A stretch of 64,000 bases of DNA from Arthrinium phaeospermum (lineage: Eukaryota > Ascomycota > Sordariomycetes > Amphisphaeriales > Apiosporaceae): NCBI GenBank assembly GCA_006503535.1, contig QYRS01000010.1:434001-498000 (forward strand), given 5' to 3'. The first letter of the stretch is position 1; each line of letters opens with the position of its first letter. The position numbers were made by a program, and so were the translations under genes. A model generated the notes under the pieces. That model saw only the letters and a list, made by a program, of their open reading frames with translations, was not told the origin of the DNA and ran no database searches. Below, piece after piece: positions 22,889 through 34,016 of the stretch.

Positions 22889-23526
22889 GACTGATTGACG
22901 ATGTGTTGTGTTGGGTCTGCAATCTTGTAGCTCTGGCACTGGGATGGTCTCCGGTTGGGATGTCTTGAGTGAGGGCGAAGTCAACTTGAATAGGACCGTT
23001 AAGAGACTTCCGACATGTTAGCAAGTCAGTGTAGCTTCGACATCCTGCATGAAGTGGAAGGGACCAATGCAAGCTTTCAATGACATGCTGCTTCTCTAAC
23101 TCGAATTGATGTTGTCGTTCCACTGTTTACGGTGCTTTATGATGGTGTGCACCTACCTACCCTGGGGAGTAAGGAAGTGGAAGGAAGGTATTTAGCTGTG
23201 GGTGAACAAGTGATTAGTCCACATCCCACTGAATAAACAGCCAGATAACGCTCCATCATCCCGCGCTGGATATGTAGGCAAGTACACGGATGTACATTGC
23301 ATGGACACGCACTATTGTTGCTTCCGTCCTTTCTAACTCGGCAGGCCAAAAGAGAACCGACTGATCAATTGAATGTCTACTTTGGATATCATATCACCCC
23401 GATGCTCCTCGGTAACCAGATCATTGGTTCCGAGTCCCATAATGAAGAGCATGCTACTATAGAACGCCAAACCAATGCCATCTAACCAAAATGCTCCTCC
23501 CCGTTTTCGTACGCCTGGCGCCCGAT
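22889..23526. other. intergenic
   Basis: Upstream region of the overlapping ORFs and 3' flank of TFB2. No coding signal stands out. Confidence 0.45.
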
Positions 23527-25047
23527 TTATTGTTCAGCCTTACGTCGGTTTTTCACTACAGGAGGCCACACATTAGTCACATTCACCATGATACGCTTAG
23601 GGGAAGGAGTGGGAGATGGGAACTTACTGAAGTCCTTAATCTGTTCAACCTTACTGGCGAAGAACATGCCCTTCCTGTCGTTCCGCCACTGGAGCACGCC
23701 AATCTCACCGGCGAAATTGGCCATGTCTTCGTATTCGCGCACGCTCTCAAAGTCCTTGAAGAGAAAACCGGGGCAGACGCTCATGCGCTCCGTATCCAAC
23801 TGCCATAGACGAATCTGGTCGACAATTACGGGGGGCAGCAGAGGCTTCTTCTGTGCAGCGGCCAGGCGGTGCATCTGCTCGTGTGCGTGTGTTGCCAAGT
23901 AGGATATGATCTGATCCGAAGTGATGCCCATGTCCACGGCTTTTTTGATAGACTGCCTGGATAGCTTACCCGACACAAGTTCACGGAATCGCATCTTCAG
24001 GTCACAGAACAACGCCAAAACAGCAATCTGCAGTGGTGATGATGTATATGCGTATACTCGGAAATTGGTTTCCAGGATGATGGCATTCTTGTCCCCTGCA
24101 TCGGATATTCCCCCTTCCGAGGCGGCCAAAAAGCCGGCCGACACAGACCTTAGACTGGACTCGGAGCTGGTAAGTGTCGTAGCCAGCCGGGTAGGGAAGT
24201 ATTGCTGATGGTCGTGCGGCGGGATGTAGATCAGGCCAAAATCAACCAGGTAAGGCAGCATGTTCCGCCGTGGCTCCGTCAGAGCATCTGTACTGTAGCC
24301 GCGACCCAGCTCGAGGGAGGCGAGGAGAAACAGAAACGACAGCATGTCCACGCTATCCATGCCAGCACGAGAGCCGGCCGCGTCCGCCGCTTCCAGCCAC
24401 AGCAGCAGCAACGTCCACACCTGCGAGTTGGCCTCTTGTAGCAAGAAGGTAAAGCCTGCCTGCGTGATACTGATAGTAGCGACGCTTCGTTTCTCGACGA
24501 GGCGACCGGCAATGAGCAGTTCCTTAACGGAAGCCTTAGGCCCTCCGCCGCTCGTGTCCTTGTCCCGCATATCCGAGTACTCGACCGAGTTCACCACGTA
24601 ATGTAGAATGTCGTCCCATTTCTTTCGCGCATACCGATCCAGGAATCCCAGGTCGACGTCGGAGGGCACAGGGAGGGTGGACGGCACGCCAAAAGAATGG
24701 TGGTCGCCGCCGCCTTCGAGGGCAAGCCGCAGACTGTTCCGGAAATTGGTCGTCAGGGTCATGGACTGAGGCCCGGCGCTCTGGATGATGTGCAGGCTGC
24801 GTAAGGTCGCGAGGGCCTGGTCCTTCTGGCGCTTCGAGGTGGGCTTGACCCAGATTTCGAGGTCGGAGATCAGGAAGGGCGTGGGCATGTACAGCATGGC
24901 CATGACAATGGTCTTGGCCAGGTGCGGGAGCATGCGTCGGAAGATGGCGAAGGCGGTCGAGGGCTGCTGGTAGAGCCGCTTGAATGTGGTGCCCGGCAGC
25001 TTCTCCAGGTAGTCGGAGAGCTGGAGGGAGTTTGTGTTGACCGACAT
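23527..25047 (-). CDS. TFB2: TFIIH subunit Tfb2 (p52)
   Basis: Exon 1 is 25047-23628 and exon 2 is 23555-23527, giving 482 aa; the family is usually about 450-515. Tfb2 signatures run along the whole length: the N-terminal YLEKLPGTTFKRLYQQPSTA, FLISDLEIWVKP, LLQEANSQVWTLLLLWLE, SFLFLLASLELGRGYS, LPYLVDFGLIY and the late region ILETNFRVYAYTSSPLQIAVL. Tfb2 stimulates the XPB-type helicase (Ssl2) in nuclear TFIIH for transcription and nucleotide excision repair. A 72-nt intron (GTAAGT...TGTAG) lies near the 3' end. It keeps the frame, so reading through it also gives an ORF, but the spliced end EQIKDFMKNRRKAEQ fits the family's charged C-terminus better. Confidence 0.95.
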   Translation of the reverse strand: MSVNTNSLQLSDYLEKLPGTTFKRLYQQPSTAFAIFRRMLPHLAKTIVMAMLYMPTPFLISDLEIWVKPTSKRQKDQALATLRSLHIIQSAGPQSMTLTTNFRNSLRLALEGGGDHHSFGVPSTLPVPSDVDLGFLDRYARKKWDDILHYVVNSVEYSDMRDKDTSGGGPKASVKELLIAGRLVEKRSVATISITQAGFTFLLQEANSQVWTLLLLWLEAADAAGSRAGMDSVDMLSFLFLLASLELGRGYSTDALTEPRRNMLPYLVDFGLIYIPPHDHQQYFPTRLATTLTSSESSLRSVSAGFLAASEGGISDAGDKNAIILETNFRVYAYTSSPLQIAVLALFCDLKMRFRELVSGKLSRQSIKKAVDMGITSDQIISYLATHAHEQMHRLAAAQKKPLLPPVIVDQIRLWQLDTERMSVCPGFLFKDFESVREYEDMANFAGEIGVLQWRNDRKGMFFASKVEQIKDFSKFPSPTPSPKRIMVNVTNVWPPVVKNRRKAEQ

Positions 25048-25701
25048 CGTGAGGGGAGTGTCTGGTCAACAATTATAATATTCGCTATCTCATGGTCGGT
25101 AATGTTGACCTGGCTGCTTCTGCGTCGCCTTCTCGGTCGCGGAGTGGGAGGTTGGGGGGTGGTTTGCTTGTAGTCAAGAAACCGAATCGAATTGTGTCCT
25201 TCGCGGATTGAGAGTTCAATGTTCGATTTGATTTGAAGCTGATGCCTGTCGTCGTCACTTGCTGGCAGGGATCAATTGCTCACTCTGCGTTCAATCCTAT
25301 TGGCCGGGAAGGTGCCAAGCTTTATTCAGTGGGTGCCCCTAGACGGAAATCTTCCGCAAGCATTCAAATTAATTTGCTCTGGCTTCCTGGCATGCCATCA
25401 TCCCTCAATCTGACTGTTTAAGGTTGGCCACTCACTTCAAGAACGCACGATGCAAAGCAGTAACTGAAACAAGTTTACAATATCATAGTTGATAATGATA
25501 TTCGAAGAAGAAATTATCGAGCCGCCCACAGAGCACCAACAATGCTCATCTCTAGGTAATGACCCTGAGCAACCAATATCCAACGTATCGTATCCCAATG
25601 CGCCTTTCATGCTAAGCTAGGCCATATGTATTGTTGCAAACACTGTACTATCGTCCAATTCCGTCCGTCACCATCTATCGGTCTGTGCCCCGTCTAAGGC
25701 T
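25048..25701. other. intergenic
   Basis: Promoter of TFB2 and 3' flank of the TANGO2-family gene. No gene seen. Confidence 0.5.
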
Positions 25702-26768
25702 TCAATTCCATCCATCAATCGTGTATTTGAAAGTCACATCGCCCTTCCCATGTTCTACCGGATTGCCATGATCATCAAACAGTGCCCGCTCCTTGTATGT
25801 CACATTGCCATCCCAATCGACCAGTATCATAGTCTGTCTTTGCGTGCCATATGCCCCTTTGTCGAAGAGTGTACCGTTGTCGTGCCGAGAAGCCTCGAGG
25901 AGCTCCTCATCCTCATCCTCAATATAGTTGAAGGCGGCCTTCATCTTGCCCTGCTCCATTGCGTACAGCATGTCTTTCTCCTTATCCTCGTCGGTGATGG
26001 CAGGGATGAAAACAGACTGCTTTAAATGATCCAATCGTTCATCGAAATCCATCTTGACGCGGCGTGCAATCGGGGCAGCGTATCATGATCCAGGACCGAG
26101 AACAGTAGTTCCGAGAGTTCATCCTCACTGGCTCCATCCGCCACGGCTTTTTCGATCGCTTCTTTCAGCAATTGCCTGCCCATCTTCACCTTGGGCCAGG
26201 TCGCAGGCTCCTCGTATACTGTGTTACTGAGGCCCCAGACATCGCCCCTTTTGCCGCCAATTCGGGGTACCCCGTCGACAGCTTCGCTGCGGTTGGAAAT
26301 GATGACTAGCGGTTCGACCTCCCGATCTTGAACCCAGTTGCCGTTCAGTTCTTCCTTGCTCCTCTTCGGCTTGAGATCGCCGCAGATCAGAGAGAATCCA
26401 CCCACGCCCTTCACTAAGCCACCCTCAAGCATCTTGGCGACGAACTGATCCAAACTCTGGTCGTTGGGCGCACCGAGCCAGGCAGTGACCATGCCGCCGC
26501 GACTCCGAACGCCATGAACCGGATGCACTGTGTCATCTATGGTCTCGCGGAAGTTTGTGAGGACGGCCAGGCGGCCAGACTTGGTCATTCCCATCCATGT
26601 CCCGCGTTCTCGTCTTTGTAAGTCGCGCGATGAGAGGACCTGATTCCCGGACTCTTTATGAGTCCACCATTTTGGTCTGCTGGTAGGCCGCAGCACGTAC
26701 TCATCCCTGTTGTCGAGGACGATGAGTGCGTAGTCTGGGTGCGACGTAGAGACGAGTGCTATGCACAT
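25702..26768 (-). CDS. TANGO2-family (NRDE) protein with frameshift
   Basis: The first frame (26768 to about 26075) starts MCIALVSTSHPDYALIVLDN and carries the family NRDE motif (DNRDEYVLRPT), TWMGMTKSGRLAVLTNFRE and WGLSNTVYEEPATWPKVK. It shifts after VLDHDTLPR. The second frame (about 26076 to 25702) continues with DFDERLDHLKQSVFIPAI, YGTQRQTMILVDWDGNVTY and FKYTIDGWN. The two parts complete a normal TANGO2 protein of about 350 aa. The break sits at a GGGG run (26072-26075), so a one-base deletion in the sequence or in the gene is likely. TANGO2 proteins act in Golgi/ER organisation and in haem or lipid handling. Confidence 0.85.
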
Positions 26769-28330
26769 TGTAATGCTCTTCTAAAAAAGGAAAGGAAGGG
26801 GGAGAAAGCCCAACAAGATTTCTTGAGGTGATGGCGAAAGTGGCGATAGATTGGTGCACTTATAAAGGATGCTAGAATGATGTGCTAGTCGTATATAGTT
26901 TGACGCCTAAAGTTGTGTGCCCAACTCAACATCACACCGCTCAAGGTTGGCGATGCGTTTCTTGATAAATGGTTGGACTGGGAACCAAGTCTACTGCATA
27001 ACAGCACTTAAGCCCCCCCTGCGCCTGCATGAATCAGCTGCTGTTCCTGCAGGTTAGGTAAATACTACTACCGTGGTTTGCGTGGCGGTTGGCTCCGTCG
27101 AATGGGACAGATCGTGTTACCTAAAGAATGATTGTCGATGACTGGGAAGGAGCAAGCAAGACGCAGCACTCGTGATGGTTAGGATATCGAATGGTTGCTT
27201 CCCACCTAAACACATGTACTCAGCAATCAAGTAGGTAACATGGTTGAAGATCATGCACTCGCTGATGGGGCGGAGGCGGCAGTGCACTTTCGGTGATTGG
27301 AGCTGGACACCCATCGCTGACAGCGGCCTAGTTTCGTTTCTGGGCCTGGCGACCATGCATTAGCGCTGCCGGCATCCCCTCCAAAAAGGACCCGACATTC
27401 CCCGTGCAGGCTCCAGACCCCGCGAACGAACAGGGCGAGACGGCCAAACGGCCTCCTTTTGACCCCGACTTTGGATGGTCTCGTGCCCAGTCCCGTCAAC
27501 TCAATCCAAGAACGGGCATAATTCTTGCATTGACGACTGCAGTTGCTCCTGGGATTCCATCGCTTTTTGTCAGCTTCCAGTGCCATGTTACCAACCACCG
27601 ACATGCGGGCATGGCGCGAATCTGTTGGGAGGATATGTAGGTACCTATGCTTTTATCAGCCCACTTTCCAGGGTTGCAGGAAGAAGTGTACGGTTTGGGT
27701 AATTGGTCGTCGAGTTGATGTCATTGGGTACGTGTAGTCGGTCGGCTCCGAACCGGGCAACCCCTAAAGCTGCTGCTTCTTGATGCACTCGAAGCGAGAT
27801 CCGTCATCGGGACGTCCAGCCAAGACGTCCAACTTGGTCACCTGGATTATCGTGTAAGTGCGTGCAGGTTTCCAGGTGCGGCTTAGGCAAGACCTCCAAG
27901 GTTCGTTGTCAAGACAGTTCCGTTCGCTAGCTGCTTCAATCATCATTCTCACACGGATAGTCTCGGCTTGATTGCTAGTTGGTATACATTTCATGATAAA
28001 CTCATGGCAATATCGATAGGTCGTAGGAAGGGACGGCTACGAGAATTCCTGATCCGGGCTCAATTAAGGAAAGTTTCGATTGACCGCCAACGGTTTTCAG
28101 AAGGTGCAAATGTATAGAGGACCGCAACCAAATCTGAATGAACGGTTTAGTAATCCTGCAGAACCCAAGTTTGACATGTCCATTGATGGAAGGATTTCTC
28201 GCAATCATCTGGAGTGATGTCGAGATAAAACCACCGACCCTTTTCGTAAATACTTGGAACTACTCATATCTCTCCCTATATATATCCCTATTCAATATTC
28301 TCCTTTTGCTGTCCTTAGCTCGATCTGGAG
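26769..28330. other. intergenic, no gene seen
   Basis: About 1.6 kb with short ORFs only. A TATATATA element at 28277-28284 precedes the next ORF by about 50 nt. Confidence 0.45.
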
Positions 28331-30256
28331 ATGCCTGCGTCGATGCAACCGCCACCTGGAAGTCCTGGAGATGAGCGGTTCTACAGTGCATGCAGCAGTC
28401 GAATGGGAAGTCGCCATGCGGTGAACGGCGAAACAGACTCCAAGTTGATCTTGGCCAACAACTTGACCTGCGACCCCGAACCCCAGACTGCCTTGGCCCC
28501 CGCAAGTGTACTGGGTCTCGGCAAGCACCGCAAACAGAGCATGAAGCAGTCGGACCCTAAGACCTCTCGACCAACATCAGAAACCAATGCAAAGCAATCC
28601 CCTTTTGTCTGGAAAAGACTTCGCAAGTGCTCATGCGACGTTGGAGGCGATCTCGAAATATCCGGACAGCCTGCAGGTCAACCCTCAAAGTCGGTCACAG
28701 TCAGGCAGCCGAGCATACCAGACGCTTGCGACACTCCTCACTCAGCCCCCCAGGGAAATTCGACAATTGCGGTTGAGGAGACCGAGAACATCGTTGAAGA
28801 CATCAAGGCATATTTATCTCTTCGTCGCCATAGAGCGTGCGGTGCAGTGCCTGGTACAAGAGCCCAAACCTGCCGACCAACGCCCAGGCCAAGCTTGGTA
28901 CCGGTTTCGGGGGCTGATATCACTCGGGCACAACCCAGCGAGGCCGTCGATACCTACCTTCTGTCAACGAATGACATTGCCGAGATACTTGATATCGTGA
29001 TTGATGGGCTCCGGGCGTTACACGACAAGCATCTCTCTACCGGATGCCTTTCGACACTGGCGCCTAATCACACTAGATCCAGAGCTGGTACCTATAGGAA
29101 AGGTATCTTTCCACAGTGTTCCAGGTTCGCCGACCCGGCTACCACCATCAGTTCTGTCAAGTCTGCCTTCAGCGCCGAAGGATATGTCAAGGATTGCACG
29201 CCACGCAACAACAAAGCCACCATCATTTCGAGGCAGAGCATTACAGAATGTAACTAGTATACACCATCAGAAGGCTCCTCTTACAGAAGCCTCCAGGATG
29301 GCGATCCTGTGTCCAGGTGTGCCACTCCTCACACGAAGTCGTCCACGTCGATTGCAGTGATGCAGAAAGACAGTGATGTGTCAGGTGTATGCCCTGTGGA
29401 ATTCGACTCGACGTATCTCAAGAGCCCTTGGCAAGTGCGCCGACCGAGTTCTACGCCTTTGCCCCGCAAGCAGTCTATGATCGAAGGGGATAATATGCCG
29501 GCTTCTGAACCCGAGATTGTGTCATTTCCACCACTCAGGCCGCGATCTTGCACGAATGACTGGGTTGCACCTCAGTCAGAACTCGAGAATCTTTGCCCGG
29601 ACAGCCAACGCACCCCAACTTTATATCAATATGGCGTGGATGCTCATCGTGGCGTTACCCCGTCTCCTGAAATAGAGAGACGCTCTTCGATCTCGAACAC
29701 TGCCCTACCAAGTTCTCCGACCTCTTCCCGCACTTCGCCTACAGAAAGCCCTGGAAACTCTGGGAAAAAGAGGATGGGCTCTTCTATAGGCATCGCTTCT
29801 CATCGACGAAAGAGTACTGTTCACCAACCGGGCCTCCAACCTGATCCCCAACCTGATCTCCAACCTGATCCCCCAGACCAGAGTCCAGATACCGCTCTCC
29901 TAGACCGCCTTAGGCGGTATAGTTTGATGCCTCTACTAGACCACACGCCTGAGGTCCTGAGAAAGAATAAAGTGGTCCCAAAGCCGGTTGAAGATGTGCC
30001 ACTGACCGGGAAAAGGCGGATGTCGAGTCGTGCCATGTTGGAGGATATCCTGGCAAAGGCCCCAAGCCAAGGAAGCGGATCCCGGAACAACTCCTTGAAT
30101 CGCCTCAGCAAGACATCTCGGAAGGTATCTAAGCGAAGCAGTGGCAGCAGTGGCTACAGACGGCTCTATTGTTTAGAGGATTCTGTGCCTCACATCTGCG
30201 TGGACGAACAGCCAACGCCCATCACGGAAAGATCCCTGGAGGAGGTTCTCAGATAG
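28331..30256 (+). CDS. Ser/Pro-rich protein, frame broken by one TAG
   Basis: A single frame of 642 codons, interrupted only by TAG at 29255-29257. Before the stop there is a structured-looking segment (TYLLSTNDIAEILDIVIDGL) and a later segment (CTPRNNKATIISRQSITE). After it the frame continues YTPSEGSSYRSLQDGDP and runs to a basic, Ser-rich C-terminus (SKTSRKVSKRSSGSSGYRR). A degenerate QPDPQPDLQPDP repeat lies at about 29840-29875. Codon third positions look coding on both sides of the TAG. No family is recognised. It may be a pseudogene with one nonsense mutation, or contain a splice event I could not place. Confidence 0.5.
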
Positions 30257-30885
30257 CACCCTAGACGGCTCATATGAACATACCTGACATACATAGCTTA
30301 CAAATTCCGAAATTTGAGCAATCATCACGTCAAGTTACAAGTTGTGAGCATGATTGTGTACAAAGTTCCCTCCAGCCGAACGCCAAAGGGGCCATCATAA
30401 GGAGACAGAAATAATTGTTGCCTGATAGAGTGTTCGACTGACAATAAGCCCTAATCTTACCAAAGCCGCACACATTTTTTGAACAGCTTGCAGATTGCAT
30501 ATGCACACGAAAGAAGATCGAAAATCATGGTGATAGGCTCGTGGGATTGACAGATTGGTTCCGTTGATAATGATCAAACCAAGTCGGTTATTCTGGCCAG
30601 CAGACCTTCCGTTGAACTTCACGAGAAAAGGGGTCGACTTCATTACACCAGGTTTAGCAAGGGATTTCGTCGACATGACCATACACTTGATAGATTATTC
30701 GAATTTTGAACCCCTATTTGTACTAACATGCCAGACTAGACCGATGTTTGCAAACGTAGAGCCGTTATGACAATTCAATAATGGAAAATCTCGGTTGAAA
30801 GGGCAGTTCAGCTGAATGCGACTGGTATAATGCTTGAACTGCTCGAGACTATAATTGGGATTTGACCTTTTGAGCGTTTACATTA
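30257..30885. other. 3' intergenic between convergent genes
   Basis: No coding sequence seen. Confidence 0.5.
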
Positions 30886-31560
30886 CTATTTCCAAACACT
30901 AGCACTCTCTACTCCATGAGCCTTGCCCTCCTGATAAGTCTCACTCAACCCATCGTACAGCCTCTTCACCCTATCAATCTCCCCTCTCCACTTCTGCCTC
31001 TGCCTGTCATCCGGTAATTCGTCGACGAGGTCCGCAAAGCTCTTGGCCGTGAAGAACTTGTTCCGGCGGTTATACAGCGGACGCCGCTCGAGGCTCTCGT
31101 CGCTCTCGCCACCAGCGCGCACCCGGAACACCTCCTGCAGGATCTGAAGGTCGTAGGGGATGCCGAACCGGTCGCGGCTGTCCTCGTAGGTGAACAGGTA
31201 GTAAAAGTTGTCGAAGCCGGACCAGGTGATGCCGCTCAGGCAGAGCGAGCACGGCTCGTGCGTCGCCACGAAGACGCAGTCCTTGGTCGCCGGCCGCGGC
31301 GACGACGAGGCCGTTTCGGTGGGGTTCGGCGACGAGAAGAATTGCTGGATGCAGTTGATCTCCCCGTGCAGCAGCGGCGACGCCTGCTCGTTGTTTGTCG
31401 CGACCGTCACGGCGGACAGGTCGGCTTTGCGCAGGATCGCCGCCCCGAACAGCTTGCTGCCTGATGAGACACCCGCGGTGGTCAGGGGTATGATCTTCTT
31501 CTCGATGATTGAGAGTAAGGTTTCCAGAAGGGTCTCTGGGTTGTCTGCAGGTGATGTCAT
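30886..31560 (-). CDS. nucleoside/CMP deaminase-like protein
   Basis: An intronless ORF of 224 aa with the zinc-dependent cytidine/deoxycytidylate deaminase motif: H65-G66-E67 (LLHGEINC) with E67 as the proton shuttle, and P103-C104-x2-C107 (THEPCSLCLSGI). Residues 31-60 hold the usual substrate-side strands (GSKLFGAAILR, AVTVATNNE). The C-terminal 90 residues (KSFADLVDELPDD to SETYQEGKA) lie beyond the core. It probably deaminates a nucleobase or nucleoside in purine or pyrimidine salvage; the exact substrate cannot be told. Confidence 0.85.
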   Translation of the reverse strand: MTSPADNPETLLETLLSIIEKKIIPLTTAGVSSGSKLFGAAILRKADLSAVTVATNNEQASPLLHGEINCIQQFFSSPNPTETASSSPRPATKDCVFVATHEPCSLCLSGITWSGFDNFYYLFTYEDSRDRFGIPYDLQILQEVFRVRAGGESDESLERRPLYNRRNKFFTAKSFADLVDELPDDRQRQKWRGEIDRVKRLYDGLSETYQEGKAHGVESASVWK

Positions 31561-31792
31561 CTTGGTTTGGAGGTATGAATGAAATGAGATTTATCAGGAG
31601 GATGGTATGCCTCCTTGTTCTTTTTTAACGTGACCATGTGAGTAAGCAAGGCCCGATAAAAACCTCATTGATGGTCGTGATAGAGCCGTGCTTCTTGGGA
31701 AGCGCTATCGGAATCGGGGGGTACCGCTTGCCTGAGTGTAATGAGGTAGGTGGGTCAAACCCCGGCGACCTCCGGCCGTCCTGTCCCAGCCC

Positions 31793-32434
31793 TCCCTGGA
31801 CCACCTGACCTTCACCTGTGTCATCCGCGGTGCCAAACGCTTCGCGAAGCTCGGTGTGGCGTGGATGCTGCCCTGGCCCTGGGCGTCAGTCAGGATGCTG
31901 GTAATCGTGAGCCCGCTGATCTACGGGCGGGAAGCGGGGATCTTCAACCGGAACAACATCTAGATCTCCATCTGGAACCGCGCGTCGCTAGCGGCGGGCC
32001 GGACCGTCGTGGTGGGCCGGAGCGCTGGGGAGTTTGATAATGTGCACGTGGAGGATCTGGCTGAGATCTACCGCATCGTGCTGGCAAAGGTGCTGGCCAA
32101 CGGCGGCGAGGGGCTCCTGACACGGAGGCGGGTCTTTTCTTCAGCGGCAATGGGCGACACCTAGCGCGGGGTCGCGCAGGGCGCAGCAGATGCGCGCAAC
32201 GCGGCGGGTAGGATCCGGGATAACGTTGTCAAGAGTGTGGCCCTGGATGAAGACGCGGCGGTATTGACCAAGTATATTGAAGTGGAGGATCCAAATATTG
32301 TTGAGCTGAACTATTGCAGCAACTCGAGAACCGTGTCTACTGTGGCCAGGAGCCCTGGTTGGAAACCGTGCAGGGGCATGAGGCCTAGAGGCAGGGGTTT
32401 CAAGACAACGTCGATGCAATTCTGGGTTAGATGA
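31793..32434 (+). pseudogene. NAD-dependent epimerase/dehydratase-like pseudogene
   Basis: One frame shows the epimerase/NmrA-type blocks LTFTCVIRGAKRFAKLGV, VIVSPLIYGREAGIFNRNNI, GRTVVVGRSAGEFDNVHVED and LANGGEGLLTRRRVFSS. The nucleotide-binding start is missing, and an early strand is joined directly to the VSPLIYG block, so most of the Rossmann domain has been deleted. Two in-frame TAGs (31961-31963 and 32162-32164) fall where relatives usually have Gln and Trp. No start codon is apparent. It is a dead fragment beside the deaminase gene. Confidence 0.65.
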
Positions 32435-32788
32435 CGATGCGTGTTATGCATGTATTATTATCAGGGAGTACACAAGGACACGAACAAGCTCAGTACCAAA
32501 ATCTGATATCAGTTGCGAAGGGAATGGTAGTGTATTCTGTCAAACTTGACCAATACCTAAAGGCTTTTCCATCAAGTATTGTACTGCTCATCCCGAGGAG
32601 TACATTTCCATTAATCATTCATCGTTCAAAGGGTGTGTAGGTGTGTGCCCATTCTTGAATTGCGAGCCCGAACTCCTGCCAATCCCGTCCCAAGGTGGAC
32701 GGATGGGCAACTCCATGCGCCTGCTACTCAATCGGTATTACAAATTTGCCATTCTTCTCATATCGTTTCGTTTTGTCAAGGAGGCTGT
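32435..32788. other. intergenic
   Basis: No gene seen; 3' flank of the Gly-rich gene. Confidence 0.5.
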
Positions 32789-33052
32789 TTATTTCTTCCA
32801 TTGGCCGGCGTTCTCGACACCCTTGGCCACGCCGTCGGCGCCGTTCTGGACGCCGGTGCCCAGGGAACCGAGGGCATCGCCGACGGGCTTGCCCGCTGAG
32901 CCGGTGGCGCCGGTGATGGTGTCGCCGATGCCACGACCGGCCGCGCCGGTGACGTTACCGACGGTGCGCGAGACGCCACCGACCGTGTTGCCGAGGGCGC
33001 TGGTGACGAACTTGGCCGCGCCAGTAGCACCGGAGTCTTGCGAGGACGGCAT
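32789..33052 (-). CDS. small Gly-rich fungal protein
   Basis: 87 aa from the ATG at 33052; codons upstream in the frame lie in the leader. The protein is a run of imperfect Gly/Ala/Thr/Val repeats (NTVGGVSRTVGNVTGAAG, GIGDTITGATGSAGKPVGD, GVQNGADGVAKGVENAG) with no Cys and one Trp. This kind of short repeat protein is common in Pezizomycotina and looks like a hydrophilic stress protein. I do not know a firm function. The ATG context and high GC third positions support it as a gene. Confidence 0.7.
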   Translation of the reverse strand: MPSSQDSGATGAAKFVTSALGNTVGGVSRTVGNVTGAAGRGIGDTITGATGSAGKPVGDALGSLGTGVQNGADGVAKGVENAGQWKK

Positions 33053-34016
33053 GTTGATTGTTGATTTGGTGGTTTTGTTGTTGGGAACTTTTGCAATAGA
33101 GGTGGTAGGTAGCGTTGAGACGAGTCGTAGGATTGATAGCCTGACTCTGATTACGTGGTAAGAAGTTGAATGTTCTTCTCGTTGCCGTGTCTGGTTCCTG
33201 GGGGCTATTTGTAAACAGGCGTACAAGGCAATTGCCCCGCCAAAGCAGGGAACTCGAAGGTTGAGAAGTGACGTCACAGATGCTCTTTGTCATGAGTTAG
33301 CCTGTTTCAAAATACCATAGGGCTGACGGAAGACCATCAATCATTCTTCGAGATCGACAATCTGTCTATTATTAGTCAAGTTATTATGGGCTCGACAAGT
33401 GTTCTTGCTCGAAAACCGCCCGCCAGCATCAAATGTGTACATATTGCGTACATGGCTAATTGAGCATGATGTCACGCCGCGTAGCTTGCCTTACATCTTC
33501 ACATGTCCAGGATGGCGAGATGGGAAGCCTGCCCCGAAAACAACCACAATCACATACATACACATTTCATCAAAGAACTAAACCGTTAGGCTATGCCCAG
33601 CGAAAGAAAGAAAGAAAGAAGCCTCTGAAAATAAATCTGTAATGTGCGAACACTCAGTTTGACTGTGCACCCTCTCTTATGTTCGAAAACGCTGCGGTAC
33701 TCGTAGTTGGTGAAGGTGAGTTGGTCACAGCCGAGAACTTTTCAATTTCTACAGGGGGCATTTCTGGCTCATCGCCGGTAGCCCCTGACATATCTGGGGT
33801 GAGGGTTACCCCTAATGGATGGCCCTCCATGGTCGGATATTAAATGCAAGTTTTAATTCCTTACTGCTAATCGGCCTCACAATGGTGAGAATACCCAAAA
33901 CTCCTAACTTCGATATATATGGACCAGCCGCGAGCCTCAAGGTTTTGCCCGTACAATCCAGAAACCCCTAACCTAATAAATCATGCAGCCACCTAGCCAG
34001 CCCCTGGCTGGCTGCT
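33053..34016. other. intergenic with GAAA repeat
   Basis: No gene seen. A short (GAAA)n tract lies at 33602-33620. Confidence 0.5.
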
